Source: Neobacillus kokaensis (lineage in GTDB: Bacteria > Bacillota > Bacilli > Bacillales > Cytobacillaceae). From it: DNA of 64,000 nucleotides. The notes beneath the pieces were generated by a model that was not told the origin of the DNA, did not search any database, and worked only from the letters and a program-made list of their open reading frames with translations. Positions 1 to 7,889 of the stretch are shown here, one piece after another. The position numbers were made by a program, and so were the translations under genes. The stretch is from contig NZ_BNDS01000015.1 in assembly GCF_014656545.1 (NCBI RefSeq), forward strand, positions 59,724-123,723, written 5' to 3'. Each line of letters begins with the position of its first letter. The stretch's first letter is position 1.

Positions 1-279
1 ATTTTCTACATCCCAAGATTCTGCAAGTGAAGGAACAAGCTTCATATCATTATCAAGAGATACAAGCCTGTCAAAAATCTGCGTTGTTATACGGTATGTA
101 CCAATCGCAGCCTGAATTTGGGGATCCATATACACTGGTGCTTCTGGAATTCCAATAGTTAAAGTATCCTTTTTACCGTCCGCGTCTGATGTACCATTTA
201 CGTCTTGATTAGAGCAGCCTGCAAAAACACTTACAATTAGAATTAAAATAATAAACAAAGCTGGAAACCTTTTCCTCAT
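1..279 (-). CDS. Oligopeptide/dipeptide ABC transporter substrate-binding lipoprotein, N-terminal part
   Basis: Only the first 93 codons lie in the window; the gene runs off the left edge. The start ATG (279-277) follows a GGAAGG-type ribosome binding site. The protein opens with a basic n-region, a hydrophobic stretch and a lipobox (VFAGC), so it should be a membrane-anchored lipoprotein. The mature part reads TLTIGIPEAPVYMDPQI and then IFDRLVSLDNDMKLVPSLAESW, the hallmark start of family 5 extracellular solute-binding proteins, which deliver peptides or similar solutes to a Dpp/Opp-type importer. Ligand unknown. The GntR regulator at 900-1559 lies upstream on the same strand and may control it (inference). 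Confidence 0.85.
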   Translation of the reverse strand, partial: MRKRFPALFIILILIVSVFAGCSNQDVNGTSDADGKKDTLTIGIPEAPVYMDPQIQAAIGTYRITTQIFDRLVSLDNDMKLVPSLAESWDVEN

Positions 280-520
280 CCTCTATAATCCCTTCCTTTC
301 TAATTCGTACTATTTAGTTTCGGAAAAATCCAAAAGCATTTTAAAAGTGGGCGGCTCAATCAATATCATTAACCTTATATAACATCAATAGGAGCCTAAA
401 AAACTGGATTTACAATTTTATAAGTGTTATAGATTCTACTGTAATTGGGTGTTCTGCATTTTTCCTGCTCGACTTACCGGTTGTCTTCCAATTCACTAAG
501 GCAACCTGTTAAACGTTAGC

Positions 521-853
521 CTAATCTCTCCGCTTAATTATTTTGGTCAGGTCTGTAATCTTAGCATTTTCTGCTTGTAAGGTTCGCTTTTCTTTTGATC
601 TTTCATACAGCGTATAGTAAGTAACATCTTTAAATTCACATGGCGGCCCATCCATAAGCGGCCATAAAACATCTGTAAGCTACAACGCCTGTGCCAAAAA
701 GTCCTTGCAAGTTAATAGTTTGCCTGGAACCACCCCCTCATAAAAAGTGCAAACCATGTAGTATTCCCCTTCTTTAGCTGCAAGTGTTACTCCATTCTTT
801 GTCGTGGTGCTAGTGATGAATCCTAGGGGTTTATCGATGTAGAATGTATTTCT
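521..853 (-). pseudogene. Degraded coding remnant, family not recognised
   Basis: One minus-strand frame reads like protein for about 110 codons (from NTFYIDKPLGFIT through VCTFYEGVVPGK to YERSKEKRTLQAENAK) but is broken by an in-frame TAG after DFLAQAL. It is open at its 5' end only because another frame continues upstream (SYDSSREIHSTSI), which suggests a frameshift as well. There is no start codon or ribosome binding site. The end is rich in charged residues and could be a coiled coil. I do not recognise the family. The remaining bases between 280 and 520 show nothing. Confidence 0.4.
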
Positions 854-899
854 CTAGATGAATCGTATGATTTTACTTTGTGGAGAGTTATTGATGTTT

Positions 900-1559
900 T
901 TATGATAGGATTTTGTTTATAGATAAAATATTAAGATGAGAATCTCGCGCATGCTTTGTAACTATACTCTTGGCTAAACTTTCATTCTTTGTTTCAATGG
1001 CCTCGACGATTTGCAAATGTTCCTCCACCATAGTCTTTAAACTCGATTCTTTTAAGGCTTGGAATAATCCGTGCTGCATTTTCTGAATGGTATTTTTGAG
1101 TAGTTCTGCTAATTGCTTATTTCCGCTTACTTCCCCCAGATAAGAATGAAAATCGATGTTTACCTTCATAAATTCTTTCCTGGCCTCTACCGAATCCACA
1201 TCAAATTCCCGAAGAGCCAGCGATTTGAAATGATCCAGCTGATTTTTTGTTATGTTCTGAATAGCCAATTCGACGGAGGCCTTTTCTAGAATAATTCGAA
1301 GTTCAAATAAATCCTTTAGGTCTATGTAGGAAAAACGTGAAACGATGTATCCTTTATAAGGAATTACATCCACGAATCCTTCAAACTTTAATCCATTCAA
1401 AGCCTCTCTTACCGGTGTTTTGCTGACATTTAGCTTAGTCGCCAAGTCGCCCTCGCGGAGTAAAGTTCCTGGAGTGAGTTCATCATAAATAATTTTTTCC
1501 TTTAAATACTGATATACACTTTCTACCCTTGATTTTTTTTCGTCTAAAATAGTAATCAC
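900..1559 (-). CDS. GntR family transcriptional regulator, FadR/FCD subfamily
   Basis: 219 aa. An N-terminal winged helix (about residues 10-75, with LATKLNVSKTPVREALNGL as the recognition region) is followed by an all-helical FCD effector domain. The FCD domain keeps the usual acidic and histidine metal-binding positions (VNIDFHSYL, EEHLQIVEAI, KHARDSH). Such proteins repress catabolic or transport genes until an organic acid or related ligand binds. The start is unclear: AGGAG directly abuts the GTG used here, leaving no spacing, while an in-frame ATT codon at 1550-1548 sits 8 nt behind it. The target is unknown; the transporter gene at 1-279 is the nearest candidate. Confidence 0.88.
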   Translation of the reverse strand: MITILDEKKSRVESVYQYLKEKIIYDELTPGTLLREGDLATKLNVSKTPVREALNGLKFEGFVDVIPYKGYIVSRFSYIDLKDLFELRIILEKASVELAIQNITKNQLDHFKSLALREFDVDSVEARKEFMKVNIDFHSYLGEVSGNKQLAELLKNTIQKMQHGLFQALKESSLKTMVEEHLQIVEAIETKNESLAKSIVTKHARDSHLNILSINKILS

Positions 1560-2015
1560 TCCTAATGTTAAAGAATCATGCCCATCATTTTCTTTACCTT
1601 GGTATAAGTCAAAAGTTAGTGGCTTTTATCTACTAACTTTTCATTAAATTTCTGCCTTTCTATGAAGGACCATTAATTCTTGTAAAAAATATATAAAAAT
1701 TTATAACAGTAAATCTGTGGGGTCTTTTTATAAAATCTTTAGTAGGCTGGGATAGGTTTTTTATGTAATCGGCTTAAATAAGCCGTTACTTGTTTAGGCT
1801 TTTAACTACCGCATAGAAGATTAAATTTTTATGTAGAAGAAGAAGAATCGTAGGAGCAATGTTTACAAGAATAATAAATGTATATGTTAGGATATGTAGA
1901 TTATTGATAAGAAATTATTTAAAATATTTTAAATATATATCACTAATATATTTCGATTATATTTATTGTTCTGTATTTTGTCAATATTATAAATATTATA
2001 AATATTTTGATTAAG

Positions 2016-2255
2016 GTATGAGAATTCATAGGTGGAGAATTTCCTGCTAATGTATATACGGGAAGCTTAAGAAGCGGAAATAAACGGAGATATTCCGATT
2101 AACTGCTCTAAATAAGACAAAATCCAATGATTTGGATAATATAAACGGAAAAACTCCCCTTATTATTAAGGAAATATGGGTATTTCCCAATTTAGCCGGA
2201 ATTTTACCGGTTATTTTTCATATACAGTGAAATCAACATTCGGTTATACCAGAAC
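2016..2255 (-). repeat. Dispersed ~240-bp repeat, copy A
   Basis: This stretch aligns along its whole length with the reverse complement of 19290-19530, with scattered substitutions. Shared landmarks in order are GGAGAATTTCC, CTAATGTAT, AAATAAACGGAGAT, CCGATTAACTGCT, ATATAAACGGAAAAACT, GGAAATATGGGTATTT and AGTGAAATCAACATTC. Several short inverted motifs built on CGGAAAAA lie inside. No reading frame is conserved, so it looks like a non-coding interspersed element (compare the bcr-type repeats of the Bacillus cereus group). Confidence 0.85.
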
Positions 2256-2300
2256 CTAACCTTAAAAATATTTTTCTGTATATCAATTTGCAAGTAAAAA

Positions 2301-2368
2301 TGTAGTGCATTTTGCTGCGGTACACTGGCTATTGTACCTACACATTTTAAAATACAAATTGCACTACA
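2301..2368. repeat. Nested inverted repeat (cruciform-like)
   Basis: The outer arms TGTAGTGCA (2301-2309) and TGCACTACA (2360-2368) are perfectly complementary, and between them GGTACA and TGTACC form a second perfect stem. It has no T-run, so it is unlikely to be a terminator. It could be a tiny miniature mobile element or a structured RNA; nothing decides. Confidence 0.5.
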
Positions 2369-2878
2369 AATTCCCCCAAAATAATTATCTAAATCCCTTT
2401 ATATCAACAAAAATAGACCTCCAAATTACCATTCAATTTGAAGGACATTTTTAAAGTTTGGGATAGTTAACGGAACCCATTACCTTTTTTTCATTTCAAG
2501 AAAAAACTGGTTCAATATAAATTGAGCCTTCCCTTCAACCAATATCGCTAAAATATATAATGAATAGGGCATCGAATGAATGCCCTCTAAATGAAAAGTA
2601 AAAAGATTAATGGTCAGAAGAACTTCAGAGAAAAAGAGGTTAGTTAAAGTTAAAAAATTTGAAGAAGAAATGTAAATGATAAAAGAAATTTAACATATTT
2701 AATTAAATTCCCTCACTTAACGGTTACCTTTCACAAAATTGTCAAGATCCGATGGAACGCTATGGGGAAATGGGGACTCATCCAAAACAATCCAAAATAG
2801 TCCTTTAGAGATTTCCGTTTTTTGTTTATTGGCATATGATAATATACCGATTTCTTAAAATGGACAGGAGGAGTTTGA

Positions 2879-3811
2879 ATGGAAGATGAGAAAAAGGAGA
2901 AAAAAAGTAAATCCCTGTGGCGACCTTTATTGGCAGCACCTTTGTTATTTTTCCTTCCCCCTCTTAGCATCGGTATGTATCTAACCCATCCATTCCCTGC
3001 AAAAACTTCGAAAAACCCGAAGGATTACGGTATAGTTTTCGAAGAAATCGAGTTTCACAGCAGAAAAGACCAAATTAAGCTGACTGGCTGGTGGATTCCC
3101 GCCGCTTCCAACCAAAGCGATAAAACGGTCATTACGGCACACGGTTATTTAAATGAACGTTCCATGGAAAGGATTGAAGGACTCAAGCTAGCTAGAGTTC
3201 TTTCGAGACAAGGATATAATGTGTTGATGTTTGATTTTCGAAATGCTGGCAAATCAAAAGGTAGAACGACGGGGTTGGGGTTCTTTGAAAAGCACGATTT
3301 ATATGCAGCGATTGATTATGCAATTCAGAAAAAAAATCAGAAAAAGATTGCCCTTCTTGGCTGGAGTATGGGTGCTTCCACTGCACTTATTGCCGGATGC
3401 GAGCATCCTTCGGTCTCTGTTATTATTGCCGATAGTCCCTTTAGTGATTTAGAACCCTTTTTAAAAGAAAATCTTTCTTATTGGTCCAAATTACCGAAGA
3501 AGCCCTTTACACCGATTATTTATCATTCCATGCGAAAACTCCTTAAAATTGACCCCGCTAAAGTTTCACCCATCAATCATGTAAAAAACGCAAAAGGAAA
3601 ATCCTTCTTTTTCATTCACAGTAAAACGGATGAAGCCATCCCTTATACCGAGAGCAAAAGTTTATTTCAATCGGTCTCAGCCGATAGTCATAAAGAATTA
3701 TGGTTGACGGAGGAATGTCAACACATTCAGACTTATCCTATGAATAAAAAAGAGTATACGTCCCGTGTTGTGCGATTCCTTGATAAGTACCTAAGAGCTG
3801 TTGAAAACTGA
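2879..3811 (+). CDS. Alpha/beta hydrolase, YqkD-like
   Basis: 310 aa serine hydrolase. AGGAGGAG sits 6-7 nt before the ATG. A very basic N-terminus (MEDEKKEKKSKS) precedes a single hydrophobic segment (about residues 17-36), so the enzyme is probably membrane-anchored with the catalytic domain outside. The nucleophile elbow GWSMGAS places Ser163; Asp251 in HSKTDEAIP and His282 in ECQHIQTY complete the triad. HGY near residue 89 supplies the oxyanion region. The layout matches Bacillus YqkD and related hydrolases of unknown substrate. It is a single gene, ended by the repeat hairpin at 3903-3951. Confidence 0.88.
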   Translation: MEDEKKEKKSKSLWRPLLAAPLLFFLPPLSIGMYLTHPFPAKTSKNPKDYGIVFEEIEFHSRKDQIKLTGWWIPAASNQSDKTVITAHGYLNERSMERIEGLKLARVLSRQGYNVLMFDFRNAGKSKGRTTGLGFFEKHDLYAAIDYAIQKKNQKKIALLGWSMGASTALIAGCEHPSVSVIIADSPFSDLEPFLKENLSYWSKLPKKPFTPIIYHSMRKLLKIDPAKVSPINHVKNAKGKSFFFIHSKTDEAIPYTESKSLFQSVSADSHKELWLTEECQHIQTYPMNKKEYTSRVVRFLDKYLRAVEN

Positions 3812-3894
3812 TACCGGCCACACAAGTTCTTATTACGATTCTTTTGGAGCTTTAAGTGCAAATTACTCTTAATTTTGCCATACAGTGATTCTAA

Positions 3895-4188
3895 TCAAAA
3901 ATGTGCCGGGCACCATTCAAAATTCAGTCTGGTGGCTGGCACTTTTTCTTTAAATTTCTCACTTTTCATTTTTAGCATCCAAATACAAATCAAAGGAATC
4001 CTAAGCTTCCTTTGCGGCAAGTTGAATAAGATCATCATATTCCTTTTGAGGTGTGCTTCTTTTTTATGTGGTTGTGTTATATAAAATTGGTTAATATCAT
4101 TTGCAGGGATTAACCCGAAAATATAACCATTGCAGCCAATTTTCATTTTATCCTCACATGTTATTAATAAGCTATTCCTACGATACAT
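3895..4188 (-). CDS. Doubtful small ORF, 97 aa, unknown
   Basis: An open frame starts at ATG 4188 behind GAGGT (MYRRNSLLITCEDKMKIGCNG...). The first ~65 residues look protein-like, but the C-terminal part runs straight through the repeat hairpin at 3903-3951, giving a sequence (PATRLNFEWCPAHF) that is unlikely to be selected. It may be a short gene truncated by repeat insertion, or spurious. No family recognised. Confidence 0.25.
   Translation of the reverse strand: MYRRNSLLITCEDKMKIGCNGYIFGLIPANDINQFYITQPHKKEAHLKRNMMILFNLPQRKLRIPLICIWMLKMKSEKFKEKVPATRLNFEWCPAHF
3903..3951 (+). terminator. Repeat-family hairpin terminator after the hydrolase gene
   Basis: GTGCCGGGCACCA and TGGTGGCTGGCAC form an imperfect inverted pair around a ~10-nt loop, followed by TTTTTCTTT on the plus strand. 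The same GTGCC...GGCAC motif recurs at 51395-51441 and 52066-52112 as terminators and at 20037 and 46211 as single arms. Confidence 0.6.
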
Positions 4189-4378
4189 GTTGACCTCTTT
4201 TTGATAGGAAAAGTATCGAATTGCTGTTTTCATATCACTTTGTGAATCTGGTCCTATAATGAAAATGAGCGCTTATCCTTATTCCAGAATTGCGCCCGTT
4301 TATGGAGGATCTTATTGAAGATAAACACCCAGTAACTTTAAGAGTAAATCCTCACAATCTGTTTCATAAATCTAACAA

Positions 4379-4410
4379 GAAAAAAAGCGATGCCTTTATT
4401 CAAGCATCGC
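4379..4410 (-). terminator. Rho-independent terminator of the arsR operon
   Basis: On the minus strand GCGATGC and GCATCGC form a perfect 7-bp stem with a 10-nt loop, followed by TTTTTTT, about 25 nt after the stop of the VOC gene. Confidence 0.85.
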
Positions 4411-4434
4411 ACTTGTTAATTGAATAGAAATTCA

Positions 4435-4812
4435 CTATTTTTCCATTACCGCAAAGTAATTATGTTCACTATCTGCAAAATTAAATACTCTACCAGAAGG
4501 CATATTTACAATTTCTCCGACTGTAACGTTTTTGTTTACTAATTCACTATATAAATTATCGAAGTTTTTCGAGAAGAACATTAAAGAAGGTGTGCCCAGA
4601 TTTAATTCAGGCGACATTTTCGCAATAAATTCCTTATTATGGAGAATGATGCTTGTTTCTGCTTCTGTAGTTGGAGCAATTTCAATCCATCTCATACCTT
4701 GACCATTGTCTTCCTCTGAAATTACACTAAACCCTACTTTTTCTGTCCAAAACGCCTTTGCTTCATCTTGGTTATTAACATACAGCATGATTTGACCTAC
4801 ATTACTAATCAT
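4435..4812 (-). CDS. VOC (glyoxalase/bleomycin-resistance) family protein
   Basis: 125 aa, a single vicinal-oxygen-chelate domain. It opens with VGQIMLYVNNQDEAKAFWTEKVGFSV, the typical first beta-alpha-beta module, and ends with GRVFNFADSEHNYFAVMEK, the usual last strand with a metal-site Glu/His region. Family members isomerise, oxidise or sequester small metabolites; this one cannot be assigned a substrate. AAGGAGTG precedes the ATG. It is the last gene of the ArsR-led operon and probably shares its repression by that protein. Confidence 0.85.
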   Translation of the reverse strand: MISNVGQIMLYVNNQDEAKAFWTEKVGFSVISEEDNGQGMRWIEIAPTTEAETSIILHNKEFIAKMSPELNLGTPSLMFFSKNFDNLYSELVNKNVTVGEIVNMPSGRVFNFADSEHNYFAVMEK

Positions 4813-4888
4813 TGATATTCACTCCTTTATAACGACAAATCTTAAGGTTTTAAACTTTTCTAATGCTAGAATAAGCGTTGCGGCAACC

Positions 4889-5404
4889 CTACTTCAGTGA
4901 CTCTACAAGCTCGTTCAAACGGTCCCAAGTTTCGGTGATGCCCTGCAGCATGCCCATGTCCATGACAGTCTTAAGGGCTTCTTCGGAAACATATTCAGCA
5001 CGGTTTATTAGCTTTGTCTTTCCACCTAAATCGATGAATTCCAATGTGATTTCGGTCGACGGCATGGAGTCATTCAAATTACCCTCGGCATCCGAAAAGT
5101 AATCGGTATAGACGATCTTCTCTGGCTCGATAATCTCCTTATAAACCGCTTTGCCCCAAGATTCCATACCAAAAAATTGCCCCTGATTCTGATCGACACA
5201 CTTCATACAGTAGTGCCAAACGCCTTCCGGACGGAAATCGACGGTGCAGACTGGAATCTCCCAGCCCCTCGGCCCCCACCAGCGTTTCAGATGCTCCGGC
5301 TCTTTAAACATCTTGAATACGAGATCACGTGGCGCATCGAAAACGCGCTCCAGTACCAGTACCCGATCGTTCTCTACTCTCGAAACCATTGTGTTGTTTG
5401 CCAT
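4889..5404 (-). CDS. SRPBCC / AHSA1-domain protein
   Basis: 171 aa with one START-like AHSA1 domain: VLERVFDAPRDLVFKMFKEPEHLKRWWGPRGW at the front, and a C-terminal helix ending in GITETWDRLNELVESL that closes the hydrophobic pocket. The family binds lipophilic ligands or acts as stress-associated carriers; no catalytic residues are recognisable. It is the second of two paralogues in the ArsR operon. Base composition towards its 5' end (5180-5400) is visibly richer in G+C than the neighbouring paralogue, which may point to separate acquisition rather than local duplication (inference). Confidence 0.85.
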   Translation of the reverse strand: MANNTMVSRVENDRVLVLERVFDAPRDLVFKMFKEPEHLKRWWGPRGWEIPVCTVDFRPEGVWHYCMKCVDQNQGQFFGMESWGKAVYKEIIEPEKIVYTDYFSDAEGNLNDSMPSTEITLEFIDLGGKTKLINRAEYVSEEALKTVMDMGMLQGITETWDRLNELVESLK

Positions 5405-5450
5405 TGTCTTTCCTCCTAGTTCATGAATAGTTTTATATTTTTTAAAGGAA

Positions 5451-5933
5451 TTAACGCATTGCTACCAACTGTGCTTCAAGTCGATCGAGGGTTTGGCTAA
5501 CTCCCTCAATGGCCCCAAACTCTTGAACAACCTGTTCCCTAATTTCTGCAGAAGGAAAGATTAATCGTTGAATAAGTAATGTTTTATTATCCTCTTCGAC
5601 AAAAGTTACGATGGTCTGAAATTGTCCGGGATCACCCTCTATATCATCGGCGGATGTATAAACGAGACGCTCTGGCTTTACAATTTCCTTAAAGGTAATC
5701 TTATTTGGATATTCAACGCCATCTGGCCCTTTCATAATAAATCTCCAAATACCACCTGGTTTCATTTCAAATTCAGAAGTCGTAATGGAAAAACCTTTTG
5801 GCCCCCACCAGTTTTTTAGATGTTCCGGTTGGGTCCATGCTTTCCAGATTAGGTCACGGGATGCATTAAAAACTCGTTTTACAATTATTTCTTTTCCTTC
5901 AACCTCCACGGACGTTTGATTATTTGTAATCAT
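5451..5933 (-). CDS. SRPBCC / AHSA1-domain protein (paralogue)
   Basis: 160 aa from the ATG at 5933, which lies 8 nt behind GGAGG; an earlier in-frame ATG at 5948 overlaps that ribosome binding site and is unlikely to be used. Core motifs are VKRVFNASRDLIWKAWTQPEHLKNWWGPKGFS and the closing helix GVSQTLDRLEAQL. It is related to the gene at 4889-5404 but clearly diverged. Operons of an ArsR regulator followed by AHSA1 proteins are common in Bacillus; the ArsR member usually represses its own operon. Confidence 0.85.
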   Translation of the reverse strand: MITNNQTSVEVEGKEIIVKRVFNASRDLIWKAWTQPEHLKNWWGPKGFSITTSEFEMKPGGIWRFIMKGPDGVEYPNKITFKEIVKPERLVYTSADDIEGDPGQFQTIVTFVEEDNKTLLIQRLIFPSAEIREQVVQEFGAIEGVSQTLDRLEAQLVAMR

Positions 5934-5960
5934 TTTTAAAGCCTCCATTAATTTTAAATT

Positions 5961-6284
5961 TTATTTTTCTTGTTTTTCTTGCATTTCCTTTAAATAATCG
6001 TCCAAGCTATCAAATCTTTCTTCCCAAATTCGGCGATAAGACTCAAGCCAAGCATTTAATTGGATAAATGGCTCAGGGCGTAATTGGTAGATGCGCCGAT
6101 TTGCATTAGCGTGTACTCTAACAATTCCGGCATTACTAAGTACACGAAGATGTTTTGAAACTTGTGGCTGACGGATTTGTAAACGTTCGGAAATTTCCCC
6201 CACTGTAAGAGGACCTTCTCGCAAAAGCTCTACAATCTGTAAACGATTGGGTTCGGAAAGAGCATTCAGTGTTGTAGTATCCAT
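5961..6284 (-). CDS. ArsR family winged-helix repressor
   Basis: 107 aa. The DNA-binding core reads LSEPNRLQIVELLREGPLTVGEISERLQIRQPQVSKHLRVLSNAGIVRVH, a textbook ArsR fold. It lacks the ELCVCDL cysteine box of metal sensors, so it probably does not sense arsenite or cadmium; the class found with SRPBCC partners answers to other signals. It heads the operon that continues into the two SRPBCC genes and the VOC gene (27 nt to the next start). AGGGGTGG precedes the ATG. Confidence 0.9.
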   Translation of the reverse strand: MDTTTLNALSEPNRLQIVELLREGPLTVGEISERLQIRQPQVSKHLRVLSNAGIVRVHANANRRIYQLRPEPFIQLNAWLESYRRIWEERFDSLDDYLKEMQEKQEK

Positions 6285-6842
6285 TTATTGAACCCACCCC
6301 TATCCATAAAACAGCTATATTTACTATTCATTTAACTACTTTCTAATTTAATTGTAACAAGTACTATATCTCAATATCCTCTCCCAACTGCACACAATCC
6401 TCCAAAAATAATATTGTGTTTTGGAGCTTTTACTTTTGTTTAATATTCCTTAAAAGAAATATAACATAATTGGAATATTCCCGTAAAGGAATATTGAGAT
6501 TATTTTTTATTAAATTTTTATATGAAGACCTTTTGTTTCCTTTTTATAAGGAAGTGTATCGTAACTAATCTGCACTACTTATAGCATTTCCTACCTTAGC
6601 TATTCTGCCGTTCGTATTATAAGGTAAGCCAGAAAATATTTCTGGATGATCAATTTTTTATGTGGTTTTATTATAACAGTTGCCAGGGTAGAACGTATCT
6701 GCCCGTGGGCCTTGACCCCGTCAGCTAAACCGTTCGCCCCCTACTTGTAGTAACATGAAGGGATAAAGTATGATCCATCAATGAAATATCAGTCTCAATT
6801 GATAATCAAATATAAATCAAGGTCCATAAAAAAGAACAACGA
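6285..6842. other. Intergenic region without a recognised gene
   Basis: No supported coding frame. It contains near-palindromic AT-rich elements around 6470-6500 (GGAATATTCCC, then GGAATATT) and a G+C-rich block at 6675-6745 that stands out from its surroundings and could be part of an RNA, but I cannot name it. The 3' T-run of the tRNA-like RNA (6828-6833) lies at the right end. Confidence 0.5.
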
Positions 6843-7038
6843 TGCCTCCGACGGGATTCGAACCCGCACTCCTTTCGTAAGCATAGGCTATGGGCAACAC
6901 GCTTCCCTACGGTATTTCACCGGCTGGAATTTCACCAACCTCAGCTTTTTTGCTTTTCGGTGCTTCTGAAACCATTACCTTGCGACCCGGTGGCTACAAT
7001 GTTTTCCGGCGCTCTTCCCTTCTAGAGCTACGGAGGCA
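6843..7038 (-). ncRNA. tRNA-like structured RNA with a ~120-nt insertion, unidentified
   Basis: The minus strand begins TGCCTCC and ends GGAGGCA, a perfect 7-bp acceptor-like stem. Just inside are GT, a D-arm-like hairpin (GCTCT/AGAGC around AGAAGGGA) and, at the 3' side, a T-arm (GCGGG-TTCGAAT-CCCGT). Between them is far more sequence than an anticodon and variable arm need. It contains further hairpins: CGG-TGAAATA-CCG, GGTTGG/CCAGCC closing another TGAAAT loop, and AAGCGT/ATGCTT. A 22-codon ATG-TAG frame (6975-6907) lies in the insertion behind AAGG. Downstream is TTGTTCTTTTTT. No CCA is encoded. It is not a canonical tRNA, and it is not the tmRNA, RNase P or SRP RNA I know from Bacillus. 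Confidence 0.6.
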
Positions 7039-7046
7039 TTTTGTAC

Positions 7047-7075
7047 ATAATATGCTAATTAAGAATATTTTTTAA
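7047..7075 (-). promoter_or_regulatory. Possible sigma-A promoter for the tRNA-like RNA
   Basis: On the minus strand TATTAT (7052-7047) is a good -10 and TTAAAA (7075-7070) a weak -35 with 17-bp spacing. Transcription would start about 7-8 nt further on, almost exactly at the first base of the acceptor-like stem. Confidence 0.45.
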
Positions 7076-7110
7076 CAAAATACTATTCTTGCAATCAATT
7101 ACAAACTAGT

Positions 7111-7623
7111 TCAATTGCTGCCTTTCGTACTCATCCCTGTTTTATTCCAAAAACTTTTTACGGAAAAGAAATAAAAAATCCCACCCATCATCCAGTACGG
7201 TTCCCAGAAGATTAGTCTCCAAAAGGTAGCGTATGAATCCAGGTTAAATTCCAGAATATGAAACGCATGTAATAGAATCGTGACGAAATTAAGAAAGCCG
7301 TACAAGAACAATAATGCTCCACAAGTTTTTACAGTGTAATACAGCAATCTGTTCATGAATGTTTTTTTCCAGCGAACAAGCAGCATCAAAAGAAAGAAAC
7401 CACCAAGTAATTTAACAAAGCCGGTTAACCAAACGATGACTACAAATGAGGGTGATGGGTTTAAAGACATTTCATAAATGGAACCGCCTAGAGACCGTAC
7501 CCCCATCAAGCCACCCATTGCCCAATAAAAACTCATCCCTGAAAAAAGAAGCGTCCAAATGATTCCCAGACCTATACACCAAGGATTTCTTTTTAGAAAA
7601 AATTTCTGATTCATTCTATTCAA
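7111..7623 (-). CDS. DUF3995-like integral membrane protein
   Basis: 170 aa with four predicted membrane helices. The segment SFYWAMGGLMGVRSLGG after the first helix resembles the conserved W-A-x-G-G motif of DUF3995 proteins, small multi-pass membrane proteins of unknown role. Two starts are possible: TTG at 7623, close behind GGAAGGAAC, or ATG at 7614, three codons later with long spacing. It stands alone. The tRNA-like RNA follows directly on the same strand; its promoter overlaps the end of this gene's 3' flank. Confidence 0.7.
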   Translation of the reverse strand: MNRMNQKFFLKRNPWCIGLGIIWTLLFSGMSFYWAMGGLMGVRSLGGSIYEMSLNPSPSFVVIVWLTGFVKLLGGFFLLMLLVRWKKTFMNRLLYYTVKTCGALLFLYGFLNFVTILLHAFHILEFNLDSYATFWRLIFWEPYWMMGGIFYFFSVKSFWNKTGMSTKGSN

Positions 7624-7811
7624 AAGTTCCTTCCCCGCTTACCATCTGTATTTAATCAAGATAACATCATTTCCAATATTATACATGTTTTTTTAAGAAA
7701 TGGCGTCAGACCAAAAATTAAAAATATTTTTCTACCCCCATAGGAAGTTTATATTTGTAAGGTGATTTTGTTACTACTTTCAAAATCCTTTTGTTCTAGT
7801 TCATCCTCTAT

Positions 7812-7869
7812 AAAAAAGGGGTCATCCCCCACAGCATTAAAGGATTAATACTGCGGGGAGGCTGACCCC
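7812..7869 (-). terminator. Repeat-family terminator (GGGTCA...TGACCC type)
   Basis: GGGGTCATCCCCCACAG and CTGCGGGGAGGCTGACCCC form a long imperfect stem around CATTAAAGGATTAATA. On the minus strand it is followed by TTTTTT (7817-7812), 21 nt after the creatininase-family gene stop. Related copies occur at 43232-43285 and 53194-53248. Confidence 0.8.
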
Positions 7870-7889
7870 AAATTTCATATAACCATCTA

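Larger units (their letters stand above)
1564..2878. other. Long AT-rich intergenic region
   Basis: About 1.3 kb without a convincing gene. It holds one copy of a ~240-bp dispersed repeat (2016-2255) and an inverted-repeat block (2301-2368), plus small hairpins at 1770-1785 (CGGCTTA/TAAGCCG) and 2566-2586 (AGGGCAT/ATGCCCT). The very AT-rich part at 1900-2015 shows no clear promoter tied to a gene. Confidence 0.6.

Noticed and set aside
2731..2970. Minus-strand 79-codon ORF over the start of the alpha/beta hydrolase gene
   Set aside because: Antisense to a well-supported gene and its ribosome binding site; no coding character.
4878..5426. Plus-strand ORFs of 60-80 codons opposite the SRPBCC gene
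   Set aside because: Shadows of a gene with clear domain motifs; no ribosome binding sites.
6655..6750. Riboswitch or small RNA in the G+C-rich block before the tRNA-like RNA
   Set aside because: No known riboswitch core could be recognised, and no gene follows on either strand in a suitable arrangement.
6843..7038. tmRNA (ssrA) or a tRNA with a group I intron
   Set aside because: The ends and tag region do not match Bacillus ssrA, and the ~120-nt insertion is too short for a group I intron and has no recognisable core.
6781..7075. Overlapping plus-strand ORFs of about 60 codons across the tRNA-like locus
   Set aside because: They read antisense through the acceptor stem and T-arm (the DGIRTR peptide is the usual product of translating a tRNA 3' end in reverse) and have no ribosome binding site.
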